This document shows positions 26,158 to 33,833 of a stretch of DNA of 64,000 bases, piece by piece. Origin of the DNA: BS750m-G57 sp964607575. Lineage in GTDB: Bacteria; Planctomycetota; Phycisphaerae; SM23-33. The translations under genes and the position numbers were made by a program. Positions within the stretch are counted from its first letter, which is position 1, and every line of letters begins with the position of its first letter. A model generated the notes under the pieces. It worked only from the letters and a program-made list of their open reading frames with translations, was not told the DNA's origin and did not search any database. The stretch covers positions 1 through 64,000 of the forward strand of contig CAZSLS010000010.1 of assembly GCA_964607575.1 (NCBI GenBank), read 5' to 3'.

Positions 26158-28530
26158 ATGAAATACCGATTGAGCTGTCTTTTTCTCCTTCTGGTCGCCT
26201 CGGGCTGCACAGGAGTCGCCGAGCGAGACTACCCGCACAGGTCCGTCCCGTTCACCGACGTGAAACTCACCGACTCATTCTGGCGGCCGCGTATTGAAAC
26301 GAACCGCACCGTCACGATTCCCTTCGCGTTCAAGATGTGCGAGGATACCGGGCGGATCGAAAACTTCAAGGTCGCCGGCGGGCTGTCGAAAAAGGCGTGG
26401 ACCGGCGGATTCGGGTTCAACGACTCAGATGTCTCGAAGATTATCGAGGGCGCCTCGTACTGCCTGCGCGTAAAGGATGATCCGAAGCTCGAGGCCTATC
26501 TCGACAAACTGATCAGCTACTACGTAGCTGCCCAGGAAGATAACGGATACCTCTACACGCTCTGGACCTCGCGCAAGACGCTCACGAAAGAGCAATACGA
26601 TAAGATCATCTGCCGCCCCATGGAAGACGACCCCTGGAGCACCATCTGGTTCGCCCACCAACTGTACTGCCTGGGGCATATGTACGAGGCCGGCGTGGCG
26701 CACTACCTGGCCACCGGGAAGCGGGATCTTCTCGATGTATGCATCAAGAGTGCCGATCTGGTCTGCGAGACATTCAACAAGGACGGACTGACCGAGCCAC
26801 CCGGGCACCAGGAGATCGAGATCGGACTGGCGAAACTCTATCGAGTGACGGGCAAGCGGAAGTATATGGATTTGGCGAGATTCCTCCTCGAACGGAGAGG
26901 CCGCCACCCGCGCAAGAACAAATACAATCAAACGCACAAGCCCGTCCTCGAGCAGGACCAGGCCGTCGGGCATTCGGTCCGCGCCAATTACATGTACAGC
27001 GCGATGGCCGATATCGCCGCGCTGACCGGCGACAAACAGTATGTCGCCGCAATCGATCGTATCTGGAACAACGTAGTGTCGAAGCATCTCTACCTGATCG
27101 GCGGTATGGGAGCCAACGGTTTCGGCGAGGGCTACGGTAAAGATTACGAACTACCCAATCGCGCCGCCTACTGCGAAACCTGCGCCGCCATCGCCAACGT
27201 ATACTGGAACCACCGCATGTTCCTCCTGCACGGCGAGGCCAAGTACATCGATGTCATGGAGCGATCGCTCTACAACAACGTCATGTCCGGTATCTCGTTT
27301 GACGGTAAGCTGTTCTTCTACCCCAATGTTCTGGAATCGATGCACGGCGATGACCGCAGCCCGTGGTTTGGATGCGCCTGCTGTCCGGGCAACATCACGC
27401 GATTCCTCGCCAGCGTCGGCGGGTACATGTATGCTGTTCGCGACGATGCGATCTATGTCAACCTCTTCGGCCAGAGCGACGCCACGGTAAAACTCGCCGG
27501 GCGCAGCGTCAAGCTGACCCAGAAAACCAACTTCCCGTGGGACGGCAAGGTCAGCATCACCGTCACGCCCGAGGAGCCCGGGCGACTGACCCTGAAGCTG
27601 CGAATCCCCGGATGGGCGCAAAACGAACCGGTTCCCAGCGATTTGTACCGCGTGGCGCCGGGCAGCGAAACGAAATGGAAGTTTGCCTGTACGGTCAACG
27701 GAAAACCCGCCAAAATCGCGACGGAAAAGGGATACGCCGTGATCGCCCGCGATTGGAAGGCGGGCGACAGAGTCACGGTCGACTGGCCGATGCCCGTTCA
27801 GCGCATTATCTGCAACGAAAAGGTTGAGGCCAACCGCGGGCGCGCGGCGCTACAGCGCGGGCCAATCGTATACTGCGTCGAGCACGTGGACGTTCCGGAC
27901 GGTAAGGTCGCAAGCCTGGTCCTGTCCGACAACGTGAAGCTGACCGCCAAACATCGCGACGATTTGCTGCAGGGCGTCACGGTAATCAGCGGCAAGGCGA
28001 AGTCGGGCAAGTTCACGGCGATTCCGTATTACGCCTGGTCTCAACGCGGTAAGGGGCCGATGGCCGTCTGGCTCGCGCGGACGCCCGCAGTGGTGACTCC
28101 GATTCCCGCGCCGACCATCGCTTCACAAGCCAAATGCTCCGCCTCGTGCCGTTACACCGAAGGCGCCAACGACCAGAGCGAACCGAAATCCTCCGACGAC
28201 CACAGCTACCCGTTCCTGCACTTCTGGCCCAACAAGGGCACGACCGAATGGGTGCAGTACGATTTCGCCAAGCCGGAGAAGGTTTCATCCGTCGAGGTCT
28301 ATTGGCTCGACGATACCGGACGCGGCGAATGCCGACTCCCCGCCTCCTGGAAACTGCTCTACAACAAGGGCGGCAAGTGGGTCGAGGTCGACAAGCCCAG
28401 CGCCTATGGGTGCAAGGGCGATAAGTACAATGTCACCAAATTCACCCCGGTGACCACCGACAAGCTGCGGATCGAAATCAAACTTCAGGCCAAATGGGCC
28501 GCCGGCGTCCACGAATGGCGCGTCCGCTGA
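26158..28530 (+). CDS. GH127-family lipoprotein with C-terminal discoidin-like domain
   Basis: Start set at ATG 26158 (GGAG 8 bp upstream), because residues 1-20 then form a lipoprotein signal with lipobox LVASGC. 790 residues. GH127 metal and nucleophile residues are E340-T-C342 (YCETCAAIANVYWNHRMF in part) and C406/C408/C409 (FGCACCPGNITRF). Family segments GHQEIEIGLAKLYRVTGK and LQRGPIVYCVEHVD are present. The last 140 residues (CSASCRYTEGANDQSEP...WVQYDFAKPEKVSSVEVYW) look like an F5/8 type C carbohydrate-binding module. It differs from the upstream GH127 in subgroup (CACCPGN versus CCCPPV), so the two probably act on different linkages. Lipid-anchored, in the inner or outer membrane. Confidence 0.92.
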   Translation: MKYRLSCLFLLLVASGCTGVAERDYPHRSVPFTDVKLTDSFWRPRIETNRTVTIPFAFKMCEDTGRIENFKVAGGLSKKAWTGGFGFNDSDVSKIIEGASYCLRVKDDPKLEAYLDKLISYYVAAQEDNGYLYTLWTSRKTLTKEQYDKIICRPMEDDPWSTIWFAHQLYCLGHMYEAGVAHYLATGKRDLLDVCIKSADLVCETFNKDGLTEPPGHQEIEIGLAKLYRVTGKRKYMDLARFLLERRGRHPRKNKYNQTHKPVLEQDQAVGHSVRANYMYSAMADIAALTGDKQYVAAIDRIWNNVVSKHLYLIGGMGANGFGEGYGKDYELPNRAAYCETCAAIANVYWNHRMFLLHGEAKYIDVMERSLYNNVMSGISFDGKLFFYPNVLESMHGDDRSPWFGCACCPGNITRFLASVGGYMYAVRDDAIYVNLFGQSDATVKLAGRSVKLTQKTNFPWDGKVSITVTPEEPGRLTLKLRIPGWAQNEPVPSDLYRVAPGSETKWKFACTVNGKPAKIATEKGYAVIARDWKAGDRVTVDWPMPVQRIICNEKVEANRGRAALQRGPIVYCVEHVDVPDGKVASLVLSDNVKLTAKHRDDLLQGVTVISGKAKSGKFTAIPYYAWSQRGKGPMAVWLARTPAVVTPIPAPTIASQAKCSASCRYTEGANDQSEPKSSDDHSYPFLHFWPNKGTTEWVQYDFAKPEKVSSVEVYWLDDTGRGECRLPASWKLLYNKGGKWVEVDKPSAYGCKGDKYNVTKFTPVTTDKLRIEIKLQAKWAAGVHEWRVR

Positions 28531-28545
28531 CCTGAGGACACGAAA

Positions 28546-28758
28546 ATGAACCATCCAATGCTTGCTTTCGTACCGTCGGTTGGGCCTATTGAGCTTCTGG
28601 TAATTGGGGGTGCGGTCCTTATACCCGTGGTAGTCGCGATAGTGGCGGTGTTTGTGGCGCTGTCCAAAGGCCGCAGCACCTCCGTCAACGTCCCGCCGCC
28701 GCCACCGCCACCACCGCTGCCCACCCCGGATCAGGATGACGGTCCGACTTCGTTATGA
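28546..28758 (+). CDS. Small proline-rich single-pass membrane protein
   Basis: 70 residues, GAGGA 8 bp before the ATG, and 15 bp after the GH127 lipoprotein stop, so it is probably in the same transcript. There is one hydrophobic stretch from about 14 to 41. It begins with VGPIELLVIGG, which recalls the GPxELL start of TatA-type proteins, but the helix is longer and the amphipathic TatA helix with its FG hinge is missing. After a short basic turn (SKGRS) comes a run of eight prolines and an acidic tail. Short proteins of this design are common in planctomycetes. Function unknown. Confidence 0.6.
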   Translation: MNHPMLAFVPSVGPIELLVIGGAVLIPVVVAIVAVFVALSKGRSTSVNVPPPPPPPPLPTPDQDDGPTSL

Positions 28759-28772
28759 GCGAATTCACGATT

Positions 28773-28789
28773 TCCCGACAAAGTCGGGA
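28773..28789 (+). terminator. Dyad after the GH127 operon (weak terminator candidate)
   Basis: A perfect 7-bp stem TCCCGAC/GTCGGGA with loop AAA lies 14 bp after the stop of the small membrane protein. There is no real T-run after it, so it may be an RNA end-protecting hairpin rather than an intrinsic terminator. Confidence 0.4.
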
Positions 28790-28827
28790 TTGTCGTCGTT
28801 TCGCGCAGCGCGGTGTTCCCCGAATTC

Positions 28828-28920
28828 CTAGTCAATCTCCCAGCTCTTGATGTCGTCGTTATCGCCGGAGGCCAGATATGTGTCGTTGGCGCCTGTCCCG
28901 AAGTTGGAGCGAAGCGGAAA
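28828..28920 (-). pseudogene. Remnant of a type II pseudopilin gene 3' end
   Basis: Read on the minus strand, 30 codons ending in TAG encode a stretch containing GTGANDTYLASGDNDDIKSW. This aligns with the C-terminus of the intact pseudopilin at 52004-52714 (GTGANDMYLETSENDDIKSW). No prepilin N-terminus, start codon or RBS is present. The fragment lies directly after the TGA of the GYF-TM2 gene and in the same reading frame. It looks like what remains of a paralogous pseudopilin gene that the GYF-TM2 gene now abuts. Confidence 0.75.
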
Positions 28921-29409
28921 TCAGAACCACCCGTGTGAAAGATCCTTGTGCAGCCGAATGAAGTCCTCGTCGGTAGCGCAGAGGTACATTATGCCTTCAA
29001 CCATTCCAATGACGCCCATAACGATGCTCGGTATGATGAGCAGGCAGCCAAACATGCTGACGAGCAGCATGATGAGGCCCTCTTTGGTGTATCCGAGGAC
29101 AAACTTGTGAATACCCAATCCGCCCAACACGATCCCTAATATCCCGGCCACGATCTTCTTACCCAGAAGTTCTGATTGAGCCCTCGGCTTCTGAGGCAGC
29201 GGAGGGAGGTGGACCGCCTCTGGTGGAATGATACCGAGCAGGTCGCTGAGTTCCGGAATCTCGGCCAGAGGTACCCACGCAGGCAGCCCTTGTTTCCAGA
29301 ACATATCCGTCGCGGAAACTCGCTTCTGCTGCAAGGAAAGCCTCAGTTCTTCGTGGCTCATCGGACCGTATTGCTGCCCGTCAACCAGGACAAACCATTC
29401 CTTGCTCAT
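28921..29409 (-). CDS. GYF-domain and TM2-domain membrane protein
   Basis: Start set at ATG 29409 (GAGG 9 bp upstream), 162 residues. Residues 1-45 are a GYF_2 domain (EWFVLVDGQQYGPMSHEEL, then MFWKQGLPAWVPL). Residues about 85-150 are a TM2 domain with two membrane helices (AGILGIVLGGLGIHKFVLGY and GLIMLLVSMFGCLLIIPSI) joined by the family GxxGxHxFYLG-like turn. GYF domains bind proline-rich peptides, and the eight-proline protein at 28546-28758 is encoded next to it on the other strand, so a physical link is conceivable. Exact role unknown. Confidence 0.85.
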   Translation of the reverse strand: MSKEWFVLVDGQQYGPMSHEELRLSLQQKRVSATDMFWKQGLPAWVPLAEIPELSDLLGIIPPEAVHLPPLPQKPRAQSELLGKKIVAGILGIVLGGLGIHKFVLGYTKEGLIMLLVSMFGCLLIIPSIVMGVIGMVEGIMYLCATDEDFIRLHKDLSHGWF

Positions 29410-29535
29410 TCTCAAGCACCTCATATACAGCGGGAAACCGGGTCCAACACATCAAATGGTATCGACGGAAGGGAATCGGGGCAAGCGGATTGTTGGATGC
29501 GGACCATCGTGGGCATCCTCGTCGTGCCTGTGTCC

Positions 29536-30897
29536 TTACTTCTCCCGGAATGTCACTATCACGCGGCGATAACGGGTCAGCGGCGGGGCGCCGTTATCGG
29601 TTACTTCGCAAATGATATGGACTTTCTGCCCTTTGCCCGCGTCGGCGGGGACCTTGAACGAAGCCTGCTGCTTGTCGGCGCTGAGGATCTTCACCACGCC
29701 GGGGTATGAGCCCGGCTCCCTGTACTGCCACCACTTGTAGGACAACTTGTCGCCGTCGGGGTCCTTGCTTCCCTTGGCGCTGAACTTCACCGTCGCGCCG
29801 GGTTTGGCGGTCTGGTTCGCATCGCAGTCGAGTCTCGCCACGGGCGGGTGGTTGGCATCTTTGTAGTTCTTTGTCACGCACCAGTCGGCCCGCGAGGCCC
29901 AGTCGTTCTGAAACGCTGCCGCCCAGCGCCAGATCGGTTGGGATTTCAACCACTTTTTCCTCTTGTAGTCATCGAGATCCTTGACGTCCTGCCACACGTT
30001 CTTCGAGCCTTTCTCCGGTTCAAACCTTCCGCCCCAGCCGCCGTAGGACGGATGCTCCAGGCTCCTGAGCCCCACGTCAATCTGGTGCATGAATGATGGC
30101 GAATCGCCTTCGGACTTGAAGGCGCGATTATCGCTCCTGACGACGTACCCGGCGCAGAGCGGCCCGTGGTTTTCGAGGATGTTCTTCTTCATCCATGCCG
30201 CATCGAAGTACTTGTGGAGGCCCTTGGGTATGTGGTTGTGCCACGAATACGCGATCGCTGAGAACTGGCGAAAACTTCGCAGCACCAGGAGGTCCGGCCA
30301 GTTCGGCTGGATGTACTGGCGGAGAGTCTTGTCCTGGTCGAGTATGATGTAGATGATCGCCTTCTTCGTGACTTTGGCGACCTGCCCGGGGTGCTTTTCC
30401 TGAATGGTCTTCAGCGCGCGGGCGATGGTGTTGGTCCCGCCCCAGGCCTGGAGGTATACCGGTCCGCCCTTGTCGTCCAGCAGGACCTCTACGATTCGCC
30501 GCGAACCGGGCGTGACCTTCGTCATTTCGCCCGAAGCGTCGATATTACCAATATACACCAGTTTCTTCAGCGTCTCGGGGGTCGGGAACGCCGGATCGTG
30601 TTTCTTGAGGTTCCCGTAGCACGCGGCGTACTGGTCGATATCCTCTTCGATCCACTTCGTGCCCGCCCAGTTTTTCCCTTTACAGTGGAACCCCGAACTG
30701 GAATAGATGATGCCCTCGATATCCCACTCATTGGCATACATCAGGAAACGCACCATGGAGCATCGATCGTCGATCTCGCCATCGGTCGTCGCGATGATAC
30801 GGGCTTTTGCCAATACCGTTTCGCAAGCCATCGAGTTGACCAATACCACGACAACCAAAAGCGGGACCGCGGTTCTTGACAAGTCAGGCATCTTCAT
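29536..30897 (-). CDS. Secreted DUF1593 (nucleoside-hydrolase-like) protein
   Basis: Start set at ATG 30897, 453 residues; an upstream in-frame start would break the signal peptide (RTAVPLLVVVVLVNSMACE in part). The N-terminal half has the nucleoside-hydrolase-like acidic motif TTDGEIDDRCSM at about 37-48, then LQAWGGTNTIARAL and MHQIDVGLRS typical of DUF1593. The C-terminal 90 residues form an Ig/PKD-like domain (PGATVKFSAKGSKDPDGDKLSYKW in part). DUF1593 proteins are common in polysaccharide-use loci; they probably cleave a glycosidic bond, but the substrate is unknown. Confidence 0.87.
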   Translation of the reverse strand: MKMPDLSRTAVPLLVVVVLVNSMACETVLAKARIIATTDGEIDDRCSMVRFLMYANEWDIEGIIYSSSGFHCKGKNWAGTKWIEEDIDQYAACYGNLKKHDPAFPTPETLKKLVYIGNIDASGEMTKVTPGSRRIVEVLLDDKGGPVYLQAWGGTNTIARALKTIQEKHPGQVAKVTKKAIIYIILDQDKTLRQYIQPNWPDLLVLRSFRQFSAIAYSWHNHIPKGLHKYFDAAWMKKNILENHGPLCAGYVVRSDNRAFKSEGDSPSFMHQIDVGLRSLEHPSYGGWGGRFEPEKGSKNVWQDVKDLDDYKRKKWLKSQPIWRWAAAFQNDWASRADWCVTKNYKDANHPPVARLDCDANQTAKPGATVKFSAKGSKDPDGDKLSYKWWQYREPGSYPGVVKILSADKQQASFKVPADAGKGQKVHIICEVTDNGAPPLTRYRRVIVTFREK

Positions 30898-30988
30898 CGT
30901 TGCTCTCTTTCGCTGATCGGCGTAGCGGTCCGACAGTGCCGGGCATTCTACCAACCGGCGAATCCGGGATGGGGCAGCTTTTCGTGTG

Positions 30989-31648
30989 TCAGTCCCGTAT
31001 CTTTCTCACTTTGAACACGTACAGGCGGTCTACCGCCATCGGGACCCCTTTGCCCAGGATGCGAATTTCCACTCTCGATTGTTTCTTCAGTTCAAAGGAT
31101 ATGGGCACCTCACGCCACGTCCCCCGCGAGCGCCAGCCGACCTCGACGTCCACCGAGCCAAACGCCTTCGGACCCGATGCCAAGTCTATCGTACACAGTT
31201 TTCCCGTCTTCGCGGATCGCAGGCGACAGACCGCTATATACTTACCCACTCTGTAGCTTACGTAGGGTACGTGCATCAGCATATCGTTAGTCTCGCCGCC
31301 AAGCACTATCCCAGCGTACGACCCGGGCAGCCTCGTCAGGACGCCTTCGGTGCTGGAGGTCTTCACCGCGTCGTAACACCGCCTCAGGTCCAGCCCCGTG
31401 CCTTTCGTAAACACTGTGGGATCGGCGGCCATCAGCCTGTCGGCCAGGACCGCCGCTTCATCGGCATCTTCGTGGCGGGACCGGTTCCTGTATCTCACCC
31501 CGTTCAGTACTCCGGAATCGCCTTTGGCGGCCAGTCTCGCCTCTTCCTCGATAGTCAGTTCCCGCGGCGGGCACAGGCAGCATCCGCCTGCGAGCAGCGC
31601 CATCGACGCAATCCACAATACCGCCATGGTAATTAACCGCCTTGTCAT
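30989..31648 (-). CDS. Putative lipoprotein of unknown function
   Basis: Start set at ATG 31648, since AAGGAG lies 8 bp upstream; the GTG at 31657 overlaps that RBS. 219 residues. The signal peptide ends in lipobox LLAGGC, with a further Cys-rich CCLCPP after it. The rest reads as a mixed alpha/beta then beta domain (GRYIAVCRLRSAKTG-like, SFELKKQSRVEIRILGKG). I do not recognise a family. About 90 bp separate it from the DUF1593 gene upstream of it on the coordinate axis, and both point the same way. Confidence 0.65.
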   Translation of the reverse strand: MTRRLITMAVLWIASMALLAGGCCLCPPRELTIEEEARLAAKGDSGVLNGVRYRNRSRHEDADEAAVLADRLMAADPTVFTKGTGLDLRRCYDAVKTSSTEGVLTRLPGSYAGIVLGGETNDMLMHVPYVSYRVGKYIAVCRLRSAKTGKLCTIDLASGPKAFGSVDVEVGWRSRGTWREVPISFELKKQSRVEIRILGKGVPMAVDRLYVFKVRKIRD

Positions 31649-31782
31649 GATATGCACTCCTTACGCCGGGGATTTTCCGGATGACATTACCCGGTCTGCC
31701 CGCCAGGGTGTTTGTTCGATTGTGTTGATGTATACTCTATCCAAACCGCATCAAGATTGATAATTGAATTAACCTTCTCACG

Positions 31783-31909
31783 CGAGAAACCGTCTTTCCA
31801 CTCGACCGCCGTATCCGTAACCGTCTTTGTTACCAACTTCCCTTCACCCAACTGCTTACCGTCCTTGTCGAAGACGGTCGTCTTTACAAAACCCGACGGG
31901 GCGATGTCG
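31783..31909 (-). pseudogene. Orphan 127-bp fragment of a sialidase/GH32-like gene
   Basis: This block aligns without gaps to 35552-35678 inside the 35135-36946 gene, with about 15 mismatches (roughly 88 percent by eye). Most changes are at third codon positions. Minus-strand translation gives IAPSGFVKTTVFDKDGKQLG, also present in that protein. Homology stops abruptly on both sides and there is no start or stop of its own. It lies at the left edge of the SIR2 module. Confidence 0.85.
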
Positions 31910-31915
31910 TAAAAT

Positions 31916-31932
31916 GGGCCTCAACGAGGCCC
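31916..31932. other. Perfect 7-bp hairpin
   Basis: GGGCCTC-AAC-GAGGCCC directly after the orphan gene fragment. There is no T-run. It may be part of the dispersed intergenic repeat that follows. Confidence 0.5.
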
Positions 31933-31945
31933 GCGTGCGCAGCAC

Positions 31946-32001
31946 TTTGGAGTGCGGCGGCTCGACGCCGCTTTGACATGTCGCGGAGCGACGGTTTCGC
32001 C
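31946..32001 (-). repeat. Left copy of inverted intergenic repeat bracketing the SIR2 module
   Basis: It begins TTTGGAGTGCGG, includes the dyad GCGGC/GCCGC, and ends in the block TCGCGGAGCGACGGTTT. The reverse complement of 35044-35108 shows the same order of blocks with small indels. Partial extra copies of the end block are at about 34979-35003 and 35112-35130. The remainder of 31658-32075 holds the orphan gene fragment and a hairpin. Confidence 0.7.
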
Positions 32002-32075
32002 ATGTCTATCAATTATCCTTTGCCGGATGGGTGGCCGGAATCCGTTGTTCAAGCCATCTTCTGGATCACCTGATG

Positions 32076-32957
32076 TTATATTATCGCTGACATGCTGTCC
32101 CTAAGAAAACTCAAGGTTGGGTGATTACCAAGGCCCAGTTCAATGGATCCCTCAAAGTAGTCTTCAACCTGTTTTCTATTTCCCAATTCGTATGCGGTTC
32201 CGTGGATACTCTTTCCATCACGAATCTCTCTCATGCGAAGTCGGCTCAAGTTCTGTTCATCATATCCAAACCCAAGGAAGAGAATATTGCTGGCTTTGCT
32301 CATCAGTTCAAAGGCTTCCACGAACTCCTGGGATTTGTCGAGTTCCAAATCTGATACGATACGAATGCCTTTAGACGCCTCCTTAATGAGGGCAGTATCA
32401 TCGTGGAATCCATAGCGAAGTTCCGGATAAGGACCAAGCTGGCCGTGAACGTGGACAATGGGAATACGCGCCAACTTCTCCTTCGCTGACTCAAGTAGTT
32501 CTCCCTCAAGTGTGGTCTCGACGGTATGGTGCAGATAGTATTCGAGCGACCTGTCGTAATTGAACGTGACGATCGACAGGGGCGGAACAGGGATGCGTGG
32601 ATCGTCAAGATGTAGTCGATGGTAGAAATACTGATACCAATCCTTGGGAGGAAAGAGACTGGTGTATGTTTCGCAGGGGGCCAGGACCATCGCGATGGCA
32701 AATCGTCCGATGTCGTTGAGGCTGGGGCGCAGGGTCAGGATAGCATCAATCGTGCTATGTGGTGATACAATAAGAACGTCTACAAACTCGGAAATCAGAT
32801 CCTCCCCGTATCCAGAGTTCGCGTACTGTTTACGCGTAGTGGTTTTCTTATTCAGGAACTGCTCAAGCATTCGGTTTTTGAGTTTGGGTCCCAAGGGGTA
32901 ACCGTACGGGTGGCTAGCTCCTGCACCCAGAATCAGGACTGTGGGTTCATTGATCAT
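32076..32957 (-). CDS. SIR2-like protein A (candidate NAD-cleaving defence effector)
   Basis: Start set at ATG 32957, which overlaps the upstream stop (ATGA); 293 residues. The sirtuin-like nucleotide-binding loop GAGAS is at 11-15, a ...STIDAILTLRP segment follows, then TFNYDRSLEYYL, and the candidate catalytic His region HVHGQLG at 169-175. IRFLGFGYDEQNL-like LFLGFGYDEQNL comes near 240. This pattern fits the SIR2_2-type proteins used in Thoeris, DSR and other antiphage systems, where the domain depletes NAD+. No extra domain is fused. It is the last gene of a three-gene minus-strand operon with a coiled-coil membrane protein. NADase activity is inferred from family only. Confidence 0.82.
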   Translation of the reverse strand: MINEPTVLILGAGASHPYGYPLGPKLKNRMLEQFLNKKTTTRKQYANSGYGEDLISEFVDVLIVSPHSTIDAILTLRPSLNDIGRFAIAMVLAPCETYTSLFPPKDWYQYFYHRLHLDDPRIPVPPLSIVTFNYDRSLEYYLHHTVETTLEGELLESAKEKLARIPIVHVHGQLGPYPELRYGFHDDTALIKEASKGIRIVSDLELDKSQEFVEAFELMSKASNILFLGFGYDEQNLSRLRMREIRDGKSIHGTAYELGNRKQVEDYFEGSIELGLGNHPTLSFLRDSMSAII

Positions 32958-33478
32958 CTTATCAACGTCTCCTTCGCCGGTTGGGTGGCCGGCATGCGTT
33001 GTTCGATGCGTTCGAGGATTCTGAGCTGCCGGTGTTCCCAGTTGTTGCTGGATGTAAGGGCGAGCGTTCCGATGACCAAAGAGGCGATAATACCCACGAT
33101 CACGAGCCATGTTGCGATCTTGGCGGATTTTGCGGCTTCGACCGCCATATCCTTGGAGTGTTCCGCCATCTCTTGAGAGCTTCGGGCCAGGGCTTCGGAT
33201 TGTTTAAGCGATTCGGCGTTGAGGCGCCGTTGCTGTTCAGCGAGTGTTATCGAGAGTACTGAATGAAGTAGCTGAGCGTAGGTGGGGTGGGCACGTTCGA
33301 AGGCAAAGGATAGATCATTTCCGGCGATGGACGCGATACGCTCCAACTCGCCATCGTGGGCTTTTGACGGAAAGTGTCTTCCTTCTTCTTTGATCACTTT
33401 CAGTATTACGAGGACGTCTCCTGTTCCCTGTCCGGGCTGATACTCCGGTTGTTGATCTGCCTCCGTCATCTCCGCCAT
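32954..33478 (-). CDS. Coiled-coil single-pass membrane protein in SIR2 operon
   Basis: 174 residues, ATG at 33478. Residues about 20-70 form an alpha/beta region (DVLVILKVIKEEGRHFPSKA, then IAGNDLSFAFERAHPTYAQ). Residues 75-115 are a long heptad-rich helix (EQQRRLNAESLKQSEALARS). A membrane segment follows at about 122-145 (IATWLVIVGIIASLVIGTLAL in part) with a short charged tail. No family is recognised. The stop overlaps the SIR2-like start by 4 bp, which implies coupled translation and a shared role. By analogy with other two-component defence systems it could be the sensor or membrane anchor for the SIR2 effector; that is inference. Confidence 0.75.
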   Translation of the reverse strand: MAEMTEADQQPEYQPGQGTGDVLVILKVIKEEGRHFPSKAHDGELERIASIAGNDLSFAFERAHPTYAQLLHSVLSITLAEQQRRLNAESLKQSEALARSSQEMAEHSKDMAVEAAKSAKIATWLVIVGIIASLVIGTLALTSSNNWEHRQLRILERIEQRMPATQPAKETLIR

Positions 33479-33501
33479 ATCTCTGTACTCCCGTTTAGAG
33501 T

Positions 33502-33612
33502 CTATACTATTGAGCCAACATACGCATCGGTGTCTTGGATTTGGGTCTGTGCGTCCTTCACACCGTTTACGATTTGCTGCAGTGTTGACGAAATAAACTC
33601 TTGAAGTTCCAT
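33502..33612 (-). CDS. 36-residue small protein heading the SIR2 operon
   Basis: ATG at 33612 with GGGAG 10 bp upstream; stop TAG 23 bp before the membrane-protein start. The sequence runs MELQEFISSTLQQIVNGVKD and continues with a polar AQTQIQDTDAYVGSIV. It is amphipathic and helical. The start resembles, from memory, the N-terminus of longer (100-150 residue) bacterial proteins of unknown function beginning MELxEFIxxTLxQIVxGV, so this may be a shortened relative or a genuine microprotein. A good RBS, operon position and no frameshift remnant downstream favour a real gene. Confidence 0.6.
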   Translation of the reverse strand: MELQEFISSTLQQIVNGVKDAQTQIQDTDAYVGSIV

Positions 33613-33833
33613 TGGTTCTTATCTCCCGTTGCTTTCTTGGTGGACTACACCTGATAGAATACCGTGTCGGACGATCTAGTCAATGGTAATATCAATTACA
33701 TTCGGTCTGTGTGAAGTCGCAGTTTCAAACAGCGATCCATAATACCCGTCGTCAGACAGGTTGCAGACCGCCGGTTGGTTACGTATGATCTGAATATTCG
33801 CTTAGGGTGTTTTCACCGTTCGGGAGATACGGT

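Noticed and set aside
28546..28758. TatA translocase subunit
   Set aside because: Only the short GPxELL start matches; the amphipathic helix and FG hinge are missing.
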